From an uncultured Arenimonas sp. (lineage in GTDB: Bacteria > Pseudomonadota > Gammaproteobacteria > Xanthomonadales > Xanthomonadaceae): a stretch of 6,752 nt of DNA. The notes below the pieces were generated by a model. It was not told the origin of the DNA and searched no databases. It saw only the letters and a program-made list of their open reading frames with translations. The stretch lies in assembly GCA_946885815.1 (NCBI GenBank), contig CAMPHE010000097.1, positions 1-6,752 of the forward strand. The letters run 5' to 3'. The position numbers were made by a program, and so were the translations under genes. Each line of letters opens with the position of its first letter. The first letter of the stretch is position 1. Positions 1 through 5,669 of this stretch are shown in pieces.

Positions 1-2
1 TC

Positions 3-503
3 TTCCAGGACTTCGTGCGCTACCACCTGACCGCCGGCGAGAACATCGGCGTCGGGCGCATCGAGGCGCGCGACGACCGCGGGCGCATCGTCGACGCCGC
101 ACGGCGCGCGCTCGCCGACGAGGTGATCGCGAAACTGCCGCGCGGCTACGACCAGGTGATCGGCCGGCGCTTCCGCAACGGCGTCGACCTGTCGGGCGGC
201 GAGTGGCAGAAGGTGGCGATCGCCCGCGCGTACATGCGCGATTCGCAGTTGCTGATCCTCGACGAACCGACCGCCGCGCTCGATGCGCGTTCCGAATTCG
301 AGGTGTTCCAGCGCTTCAAGGAACTCAGCGCCGGCAAGACCGCGGTGCTGATCTCGCACCGCTTTTCCAGCGTGCGGATGGCCGACCGCATCCTCGTGCT
401 CGCCGATGGCCGGGTCGAGGCGGTCGGCACGCACGAAGAGCTGCTGGCGCAGCGCGGGCGCTACGCCGAACTGTTCGAACTGCAGGCCGCCGGTTACCGC
501 TGA
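3..503 (+). CDS. ABC exporter ATP-binding domain, C-terminal fragment (5' end outside window)
   Basis: This is the end of the nucleotide-binding domain of an ABC transporter, which hydrolyses ATP at the inner face of the membrane to drive transport. The frame is open from the first bases (FQDFVRYHLTAGENI), so the GTG at 15 is an internal valine codon and not a start. Visible in order: the Q-loop glutamine (6-8), the ABC signature LSGGE (189-203), Walker B LLILDEP with its catalytic Glu (249-269), the D-loop (about 276-287) and the H-loop His in ISHRF (357-359). Walker A and any membrane domain would lie upstream. The spacing and the ending (VGTHEELLAQRGRYAELFELQA) are typical of type-I exporters of the MsbA/MdlB kind, where a membrane domain is fused in front, but the fusion cannot be seen here. 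The substrate cannot be inferred. All visible catalytic motifs are intact, so the protein is probably active. Confidence 0.93.
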   Translation, partial: FQDFVRYHLTAGENIGVGRIEARDDRGRIVDAARRALADEVIAKLPRGYDQVIGRRFRNGVDLSGGEWQKVAIARAYMRDSQLLILDEPTAALDARSEFEVFQRFKELSAGKTAVLISHRFSSVRMADRILVLADGRVEAVGTHEELLAQRGRYAELFELQAAGYR

Positions 504-543
504 GCGGCCGCGACATCGTGTTTCTGTGGCGCGGGTCACGGCG

Positions 544-565
544 CCGCGCGTGCGGTCGCGCGCGG
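544..565 (+). terminator. weak candidate hairpin after the ABC gene
   Basis: A perfect 7-bp all-G/C inverted repeat (CCGCGCG at 544-550 with CGCGCGG at 559-565, 8-base loop) lies 41 bases after the ABC stop codon. No T-run follows; the next bases are GGGCGGGG. It could slow or stop transcription, but such repeats arise easily by chance at this base composition. Confidence 0.2.
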
Positions 566-573
566 GGGCGGGG

Positions 574-605
574 TATCGTGGCGCGGTCGCATCGACCGCC
601 CGGAG
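574..605 (+). promoter_or_regulatory. leader of the sensor gene: weak -10-like box, 5'UTR hairpin and Shine-Dalgarno
   Basis: A weak -10-like hexamer TATCGT (574-579, 4 of 6 consensus bases, no convincing -35) is followed by a perfect 7-bp inverted repeat with a 3-base loop (GCGGTCG at 583-589, CAT, CGACCGC at 593-599). A GGAG Shine-Dalgarno at 602-605 then sits 5 bases before the ATG at 611. If transcription starts upstream, the hairpin would abut the ribosome binding site; as DNA, it could be an operator. GCGGTCGC also occurs at 552-559, exactly 31 bases earlier. The Shine-Dalgarno is the most secure part; the promoter and hairpin functions are inferred. Confidence 0.35.
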
Positions 606-610
606 CGCCC

Positions 611-3600
611 ATGCCGCTTCTGCCCCGCATCGTGCTGGCCTGCCTGCTGCCGTGGTGCGGCGTGGCCGCCGCCTCGCACACGCCGTTCCAGTTCGAACGG
701 CTGCCGGTGAACGGCGCGCTCGTGCAGAACTCCGTCAGCGACATGCTGCAGGACCGGTCGGGTCGCATGTGGTTCGCGACGCTCGGTGGCGTCGACGTCT
801 ACGATGGCGGCGAGTTCCGCACGCTAGACGCCGACCCGCGCGATCCGGACTCGCTCGCCGGCGTGCTGGTGGCCGACCTCTACGAGGACCGCGACGGCGG
901 GATCTGGATCGGCGGCCTGCTCGGCTGGCTCGACCGTTTCGATCCGGCGACCGGGCGGGTGACCCATCTGCCCCGGAGCCTGTTCGGTCCACCGGGGCGG
1001 CCGCCGGTGTTCGCGGAAGTCGCGCTCTGGCAGGACCCCGAGGGCCGGATGTGGATCGGGACCGTCAGCGGGCTGCATCGCTACGACCCCGCCAGCGGCG
1101 CCGTCGAGCTGAATGTCGACGCCGCGCCCGACCGTGCGCCGGTCGCCCGCGTCCGGGTGATCGTGCCGACGGGCGATGGACGCCTGTGGGTCGGTACCGA
1201 GGACGGTCTGTACCGCTTCGATCCCGCCGCGGGCGGGCGCGAACGATTCGCGCCGGTGCCCGGCGACGAAACCTCGCTGCCCGGCGCCCAGGTCAACGAC
1301 GTGCTGGTGGCGCCCGAGGGCGTCTGGGTCGGGACGTCGCGCGGCCTGGCGCGCGGCGGCGCGGACGGCCGCTTCCGCCGTTACGTCCATGCCCCGTCCG
1401 ATCCGGGGTCGCTCGGTGGCGACTGGGTCACCGACCTGCTTCGCGATGCCGGTGGCCGGCTGTGGGTCGCCAGCCAGGCCGGCGGCGGCCTGAGCCTGTT
1501 CGTGCCGGACGCCTCCGGCGGACATTTCGACGTGCACCGCAACGACCCGGACGACCCGGATTCACTCGCGGTGTCGGACCTCTGGTCGTTGTTCGAGGAT
1601 CGCTCCGGGCTGCTCTGGATCGGAACGGCCGGGCTCGGACTCAACCGCATCAACCCGAGCGCCAACCGCTTCCACCGGCTGCGCTCCATCCCGTTCGATC
1701 GCGACAGCCTGCGCAGCTCCTTCGTCTGGGATCTGCAGGAAGCCGGGGGCGAAGTGTGGCTGGCCACCCTCGACGGCCTCAGCGCGTGGAATCCGGTGAC
1801 GAAGCACTTCCGGCATTTCCTGCCGCGCGAGGGCGACGGCGAGCGCAACCAGCTGCAGTCGCTGCTCGTCGATCGCGCCGGCCGCTTCTGGGTCGGCGGG
1901 GTCGACGGGCATCTGTACCGGTTCGATCCGGCTGACGGCGCCTTCACCGCGGTGCCGTTCCCGGGGCGGGCGGACGGGCGGTTCTCGTCGGACCGCATCT
2001 GGTATTTCGGGGAAGGGCCGGACGGGCGCATCTGGGTCTCGGTGCCGGACGCACTGGTCGCGCTCGATCCGGACACCGGCACCGTCGTGGAACGGATCCC
2101 GGCGAGCGACCGGTTGCCGCTGGGCGTGTCCTCGGCCGTGCGCGCGTCGCTGGTCGATTCCGACGGCGTGCTGTGGTTCGGCGGTGCCGGCGCCGGGCTG
2201 ATCCGCTACGAAACGGGCAAGGGGATCACCGCGATCGTGTCGCATGACCCGGACGATCCCGCCTCGCTGAGCGGCAACATCGTGCGCAGCCTGTACGAAG
2301 GTCCCGACGGCACGCTGTGGGTCGGGACGCAGAACGGCCTGAACCGCATGGCGGCGGCCGACCGCCGCGCCGCGCGCAACCGGTTCGAGCTGTACACGCG
2401 TCGCGAGGGGCTGCCCGACGGCACGGTCTACGGCATCGTCCCGGAACCGACCGCCACCGACGGCCGGCGGCGCCTGTGGCTGAGCACGAATCGCGGCCTC
2501 ACCCGCTTCGACGTCGATGCCGGCACGTTCCGCAACTTCGATGTCCGCGACGGGCTCGTCGGCGACGAGATGAACGGCGGCGCGGAGCTGGTCGGCAGCG
2601 ACGGCACGATCTATTTCGGTGGCGTCGACGGCGTCAGCTGGTTCCGGCCAGGCTCGCTGCCGCAGAACCGGCACGTGCCGCAGGTGCGGATCAGCGGGAT
2701 CGAAGTGGCCGGCTCGCCGCGGGGTTTCGAAGGCGCCGCCGCGCCGCCCGCGGTGGAGCTCCCGCACAGCACCGACGAATTGCGGCTGTCGTTCGCGGTG
2801 ATGGATTTCCACCAGCCGTCACGCAACCGGTTCCGGTGGCGGCTTGGCGACCAGGCATGGGTCGAGACGGACCGCAATTCCGTCGACCTCGCGCAGCTCG
2901 CGGCCGGGACGTACCGCTTCGAGGTGATGGGCAGCAACAACGACGGTGTCTGGAGCGACGCGCCGGCCGCGCTGGACATCGTCGTGCGCTCGCCGTGGTG
3001 GGCGACGCCGCAGGCCTGGGCCGCGTACGGGGCGCTGCTTCTGCTGGCCGTGGGGCTGTCCGAGATGTCGCTGCGACGCAAGCTCGCTCGCGAACGCCGC
3101 TTCAGCGAAGACCTCGCCAACGCCCATTCGCTCGCCGAGGCCAACCACCAGCTGGCGCTGCGCCACGCGCAGTTCGACCACCTGACGCAGCTGCCGAACC
3201 GCGCCTCGCTGCTCGACGCGCTGGCGCGCTACATGCGTTCGGCGCGCACGCACGAACAGGCGTTCGCGCTGCTGCTGCTCAACCTCGACCGCTTCCAGCG
3301 GATCAACGACACCATCGGCCACGCGCTCGGCGACAACGTGCTCAAGCTCAGCGCCGAACGCCTCGTCGCCGCGATCGAGCCGGACCACGACCTGCTGGCC
3401 CGCGTCGGCAGCGACGAGTTCGCGCTGGTCGCGATGCGGCCGGCGCAGGTGCCGCTGGACGCGTGGCTGGCGGAACTGGCGGCCCGGCTGCAGGCGGCGA
3501 TCGGGCAGCCGCACGAACACCTCGACGCGTCGCTGGCGATCACCGCGTGCGTCGGCATCGCCGTGTTCGACGGTGCCGCCGCCACCGACGTCACCGCCGG

Positions 3601-4489
3601 CGACCTGCTGGGGCACGCGAACATCGCGCTGCACGGCGCGAAGCGCGAAGGTCCCGGCCAGGTCGGCCGGTATCGGCCGGGGATGGTGGAGTCGGCGCGC
3701 GAACGCCTCGGCATCGAGGGAAGGATGCGCCGGGCGCTGGAGCACGAGGAATTCGTGCCTTTCTACCAGCCGCTGGTGGATGCCGGCAGCCGGCGCCTCG
3801 CCGGTTTCGAAGCGCTGATCCGCTGGCAGCCGCCGGACGGGCCGATGATCTTCCCCGACCAGTTCATCCCTGTCGCGGAAGAATCCGGACTCATCGTCGA
3901 GCTCGGCAACCTGATGATCCGGCAGGCCTGCCGCCAGCTCGCGCTCTGGGGGCGCTGGGACATCGCGGTGGCGGTGAACGTGTCGCTGCGGCAGCTGCGC
4001 AGCGGGTCGCTGGTGCCGACGATCCGCGAGGCGCTGGCGGCGAGCGGCGTGCCGCCGCGCTGCCTGAAGATCGAGATCACCGAGAGCGCGATGATGGAGA
4101 ACGTCGAGGGCACCGCCGACCAGCTGCGCGCGATCCGTGCGCTCGGCGTGCGTCTGTCGATCGACGATTTCGGCACCGGGTTCTCTTCGCTGAGCCACCT
4201 GAAGCTGCTGCCGGTCGACGAGATGAAGATCGACCGCAGCTTCGTCGCCGATCTCGCCAGCAACAAGCACAGCCAGAAGATCGTCGCGTCGATCATCCGC
4301 CTCGCGCACGAACTGCAGCTGGCCGTCGTCGCCGAGGGCGTGGAAGAGGAGAGCGCGCTGCTGCACCTGCGCGCGCTGGGCTGCGACCTCGCGCAGGGTT
4401 ACTTCTTCGACCGGCCGCGGGCGGCCGCCGATCTCGAGGCGCGTGGCTGGCTGTCGCCGGACGCCGCGCGCAGCGCGGCGGCGGTCTGA
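611..4489 (+). CDS. periplasmic double-propeller / Y_Y_Y / GGDEF-EAL membrane protein, probable cyclic di-GMP phosphodiesterase
   Basis: A 1292-residue sensor. Residues 1-21 are a signal peptide (cleavage likely after AAA, 19-21), which with the GGAG 5 bases upstream fixes the ATG at 611. About 40-680 hold 14 Reg_prop-type blades; about 715-795 are a Y_Y_Y domain ending in SPWW; about 801-820 form the only other membrane helix, placing the propellers in the periplasm; about 822-853 are a charged helical linker. GGDEF (about 854-1020) starts DHLTQLPNR but has GSDEF at 933-937, Asn891 where the metal-binding Asp is expected (NLDRF), and no RxxD inhibitory site. EAL (about 1035-1275) is complete: Gln1053, Glu1067 (FEALIRW), Asn1123, Glu1155, Asp1185/Asp1186 (DDFGTGF), Lys1206, Glu1242, Gln1262. 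Inferred role: a periplasmic ligand controls hydrolysis of cyclic di-GMP to pGpG, with the GGDEF part perhaps only binding GTP. Ligand unknown. It reads as its own transcription unit, bounded by a 107-base gap and a convergent neighbour. Confidence 0.93.
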   Translation: MPLLPRIVLACLLPWCGVAAASHTPFQFERLPVNGALVQNSVSDMLQDRSGRMWFATLGGVDVYDGGEFRTLDADPRDPDSLAGVLVADLYEDRDGGIWIGGLLGWLDRFDPATGRVTHLPRSLFGPPGRPPVFAEVALWQDPEGRMWIGTVSGLHRYDPASGAVELNVDAAPDRAPVARVRVIVPTGDGRLWVGTEDGLYRFDPAAGGRERFAPVPGDETSLPGAQVNDVLVAPEGVWVGTSRGLARGGADGRFRRYVHAPSDPGSLGGDWVTDLLRDAGGRLWVASQAGGGLSLFVPDASGGHFDVHRNDPDDPDSLAVSDLWSLFEDRSGLLWIGTAGLGLNRINPSANRFHRLRSIPFDRDSLRSSFVWDLQEAGGEVWLATLDGLSAWNPVTKHFRHFLPREGDGERNQLQSLLVDRAGRFWVGGVDGHLYRFDPADGAFTAVPFPGRADGRFSSDRIWYFGEGPDGRIWVSVPDALVALDPDTGTVVERIPASDRLPLGVSSAVRASLVDSDGVLWFGGAGAGLIRYETGKGITAIVSHDPDDPASLSGNIVRSLYEGPDGTLWVGTQNGLNRMAAADRRAARNRFELYTRREGLPDGTVYGIVPEPTATDGRRRLWLSTNRGLTRFDVDAGTFRNFDVRDGLVGDEMNGGAELVGSDGTIYFGGVDGVSWFRPGSLPQNRHVPQVRISGIEVAGSPRGFEGAAAPPAVELPHSTDELRLSFAVMDFHQPSRNRFRWRLGDQAWVETDRNSVDLAQLAAGTYRFEVMGSNNDGVWSDAPAALDIVVRSPWWATPQAWAAYGALLLLAVGLSEMSLRRKLARERRFSEDLANAHSLAEANHQLALRHAQFDHLTQLPNRASLLDALARYMRSARTHEQAFALLLLNLDRFQRINDTIGHALGDNVLKLSAERLVAAIEPDHDLLARVGSDEFALVAMRPAQVPLDAWLAELAARLQAAIGQPHEHLDASLAITACVGIAVFDGAAATDVTAGDLLGHANIALHGAKREGPGQVGRYRPGMVESARERLGIEGRMRRALEHEEFVPFYQPLVDAGSRRLAGFEALIRWQPPDGPMIFPDQFIPVAEESGLIVELGNLMIRQACRQLALWGRWDIAVAVNVSLRQLRSGSLVPTIREALAASGVPPRCLKIEITESAMMENVEGTADQLRAIRALGVRLSIDDFGTGFSSLSHLKLLPVDEMKIDRSFVADLASNKHSQKIVASIIRLAHELQLAVVAEGVEEESALLHLRALGCDLAQGYFFDRPRAAADLEARGWLSPDAARSAAAV
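728..2650 (+). repeat. fourteen Reg_prop beta-propeller repeats within the sensor gene
   Basis: The encoded protein repeats a blade of the form DGxLWVGTxxGLxRFDPxxG. The core aromatic of the LW(I/V)GT strand falls at residues 54, 99, 148, 193, 239, 285, 336, 383, 427, 475, 522, 570, 623 and 668 (Trp in all but the last, which is Tyr). Spacing is 44-53 residues, averaging about 47. Several blades are preceded by a DPxSL loop (for example DPDSL, DPGSL, DPASL), as usual in this family. Fourteen blades match two seven-bladed propellers, the arrangement known from hybrid two-component sensors. The repeats are diverged at DNA level, so recent duplication is unlikely. Confidence 0.9.
4462..4480 (+). 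repeat. 8-bp hairpin in the last codons of the sensor gene
   Basis: A perfect inverted repeat (CGCCGCGC at 4462-4469, loop GCA, GCGCGGCG at 4473-4480) lies in the codons for the Ala/Arg-rich tail AARSAAA, 10 bases upstream of the intergenic stem at 4490-4518. It may only reflect alanine codons in GC-rich DNA, but two strong stems in tandem at the gene end could act together in transcript termination or 3'-end protection. Confidence 0.3.
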
Positions 4490-4518
4490 CGGTCGCGCGG
4501 GGGTCGCCGTCGCGACCG
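4490..4518. terminator. candidate bidirectional terminator between convergent genes
   Basis: CGGTCGCG (4490-4497) pairs perfectly with CGCGACCG (4511-4518) around a 13-base loop. The stem begins at the base right after the sensor gene's TGA and ends one base before the last base of the greB stop codon (4520-4522 on the other strand), so it occupies nearly the whole 30-base gap. Neither strand shows a T-run after the stem, so it is not a textbook intrinsic terminator. It may work as a GC-only hairpin, together with Rho, or mainly as a 3'-end stabiliser. The placement argues for function more than the sequence does. Confidence 0.45.
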
Positions 4519-4519
4519 C

Positions 4520-5023
4520 TCAGGCCCGATACCGGACCGCGACGATCGCATAGCGCACGACGCCGGCCGGCAGGCGCACTTCCACCTCGTCGTCGACGCG
4601 CCGACGCAGCAGCGCGCGCGCGAGCGGCGAATCGATGCTGATCCAGCCCGTCTTCGCGTCGGTCTCGTCGGGCCCGACGAGGCGGTAGTGGCGCGATTCG
4701 CCGGTCGCGGCGTCCTCCAGTTCCACCTCGGCGCCGAAGAACACCGCGCGCGGATCCGACGGCACGCCTTCGGCGACCTGCAGCGACTCGAGCCGTCCGG
4801 TCAGGTAACGCACGCGCCGGTCGATTTCGCCCAGCTGCTTCTTGCGATAGAGGTATTCGGCGTTCTCGCTGCGGTCGCCTTCCGCGGCCGCGGCGGCGAG
4901 CGCCTTCACCACTTCCGGGCGGCGCGCGCGCCACAGCTCGTCGAGTTCCGCGCGCAGGCGTTCGAACCCGGTGCGGGTGATGATCGGCGTGGACGATTCG
5001 GAGGGCGGGCGCCAGCGGGACAT
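4520..5023 (-). CDS. greB: transcription elongation factor GreB
   Basis: A 167-residue GreB. It enters the RNA polymerase secondary channel and stimulates cleavage of backtracked transcripts so that elongation resumes. Residues about 12-85 form the N-terminal coiled coil: [16 protein letters not shown], then GDRSENAEY with the acidic tip pair Asp50 and Glu53 (equivalent to Asp41 and Glu44 in E. coli Gre factors), then EIDRRVRYL. About 90-167 are the FKBP-like C-terminal domain, with [11 protein letters not shown] and the strongly conserved [20 protein letters not shown] and EIDRRVRYL favour GreB over GreA. The ATG at 5023 is chosen because the family begins about ten residues before TRxG; E. 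coli GreB is 158 residues, and this one has about nine more at the N-terminus. The frame stays open upstream to 5227, but that extension is low-complexity and would overlap lemA. No clear Shine-Dalgarno precedes the ATG. It is alone on its strand, divergent from lemA and convergent with the sensor gene. Confidence 0.96.
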   Translation of the reverse strand: MSRWRPPSESSTPIITRTGFERLRAELDELWRARRPEVVKALAAAAAEGDRSENAEYLYRKKQLGEIDRRVRYLTGRLESLQVAEGVPSDPRAVFFGAEVELEDAATGESRHYRLVGPDETDAKTGWISIDSPLARALLRRRVDDEVEVRLPAGVVRYAIVAVRYRA

Positions 5024-5051
5024 CGTCGTCGGGGTGGCAGCGGGGATCGCG

Positions 5052-5057
5052 ATTCTA
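5052..5057 (-). promoter_or_regulatory. candidate -10 element for greB
   Basis: On the minus strand the hexamer TAGAAT matches the sigma-70 -10 consensus at 5 of 6 positions. It lies 28 bases before the greB ATG, implying a leader of about 20 bases. No recognisable -35 is present 16-18 bases upstream, so the call rests on this box and its position in the divergent intergenic region. Confidence 0.35.
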
Positions 5058-5088
5058 TCGAGGGTGGCCCGGGGGCGCGGCGTGTGAG

Positions 5089-5094
5089 GATAAT
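5089..5094 (+). promoter_or_regulatory. candidate -10 element for lemA
   Basis: GATAAT matches the -10 consensus at 5 of 6 positions and lies 23 bases before the lemA ATG, one of the few A/T-rich spots in this DNA. No convincing -35 is seen. A good Shine-Dalgarno GGGAG (5107-5111) follows, 6 bases before the ATG. The box is back to back with the greB -10, 31 bases away, so the two promoters would compete for space. Confidence 0.35.
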
Positions 5095-5117
5095 CGGAGT
5101 CGGGACGGGAGACGACG

Positions 5118-5669
5118 ATGGAATTCGTGCTGATCGTGCTGGCCGCCGCGGTGCTCGGCTGGGGCGCATTCGCTTTCAACCGGCTGGTGCGCCTGCGCAA
5201 CCAGGTGAAGGCCGGCTGGAGCGACATCGACGTGCAGCTGATGCGCCGCCACGACCTGGTGCCGCCGCTGGTGGAGGCGGTGCGCGCCTACGCGGGGCAC
5301 GAGCGCAGCGTGCTGGAGAGCGTCGCCACGCTGCGCGCACAGGCGCTGCAGACGCGATCGCCGGCGGCGCTGGCGCGCGTGGAACTCGCGCTGGAGCAGG
5401 CCGTGTCGCGGCTGCTGATGGTGCAGGAGGCGTATCCCGACCTGAAGGCGAGCGGGAATTTCCTGCAGCTGCAGCGTGACCTGGTCGACGTCGAGGACCA
5501 CCTGCAGTACGCGCGCCGCTTCTACAACGGCGCGGTGCGCGGCCTGAACGACGGCGTGCAGAAGGTGCCGGACGTGATCGTGGCGAAACTCTTCGGCTTC
5601 GCGCCCGCCGAGTATTTCGAGGCCGATCCCGGCGCCCGGGTGGCGCCGGTGCTGGAGCCCGTCCGGTGA
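5118..5669 (+). CDS. lemA: LemA family membrane protein
   Basis: A 183-residue LemA protein, close to the usual family length of about 180-200. Residues 3-20 are a hydrophobic N-terminal helix that acts as membrane anchor. Next come the family hallmark [21 protein letters not shown] (21-41, Trp34 and Asp38) and [20 protein letters not shown], which begin a long helical bundle. EAYPDLKA (104-111), [13 protein letters not shown] and the [13 protein letters not shown] segment then complete the signature. The C-terminal [14 protein letters not shown] is also typical. The biochemical function of LemA proteins is not established. The name comes from an epitope seen in Listeria and should not be confused with the unrelated Pseudomonas sensor kinase once called LemA. 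The ATG is supported by GGGAG 6 bases upstream. The stop codon overlaps the start of the DUF2207 gene, so the two are almost certainly co-transcribed and translationally coupled, pointing to a shared envelope role. Confidence 0.95.
   Translation: MEFVLIVLAAAVLGWGAFAFNRLVRLRNQVKAGWSDIDVQLMRRHDLVPPLVEAVRAYAGHERSVLESVATLRAQALQTRSPAALARVELALEQAVSRLLMVQEAYPDLKASGNFLQLQRDLVDVEDHLQYARRFYNGAVRGLNDGVQKVPDVIVAKLFGFAPAEYFEADPGARVAPVLEPVR

Noticed and set aside
15..503. A complete small ATPase gene starting at GTG 15
   Set aside because: The frame is open to the left edge and includes the conserved Q-loop FQDF before the GTG; Walker A would be upstream, so this is a fragment and not a short gene.
203..610. 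An N-terminal extension of the sensor protein back to ATG 203
   Set aside because: This stretch overlaps the ABC ATPase in another frame, is Arg-rich with no domain, and would bury the clear signal peptide that begins at 611.
728..2650. Tandem DNA repeats or a CRISPR-like array
   Set aside because: The periodicity of roughly 140 bases is a protein-level propeller repeat with diverged DNA; there are no identical direct repeats with unique spacers.
2819..4366. A 515-codon open frame on the - strand, antisense to GGDEF-EAL
   Set aside because: The composition (Arg, Gln, Val, Asp repeats) is typical of antisense shadows in GC-rich genes, and no family motif is seen. The long antisense frames at 1562-2812 and 5522-6607 are rejected for the same reason.
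3281..4480. The protein as an ordinary bifunctional cyclase/phosphodiesterase
   Set aside because: Asn891 and Ser934 replace conserved GGDEF residues, so cyclase activity cannot be assumed; only the EAL half has a full catalytic set.
2317..4641. A 774-codon open frame on the + strand
   Set aside because: It is Arg/Ala/Pro-rich, matches no fold, and lies out of phase over the well-supported Y_Y_Y-GGDEF-EAL coding sequence; it is a wobble-bias shadow.
5024..5227. A 68-residue N-terminal extension of GreB
   Set aside because: It would overlap lemA and its promoter, is low-complexity, and no Gre factor of the family needs it; the internal ATG at 5023 gives a normal-length protein.
4688..5479. 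A 263-codon + strand frame across greB and lemA
   Set aside because: It is antisense to greB and out of frame with lemA, Gly/Ala/Arg-rich, with no recognisable motif.
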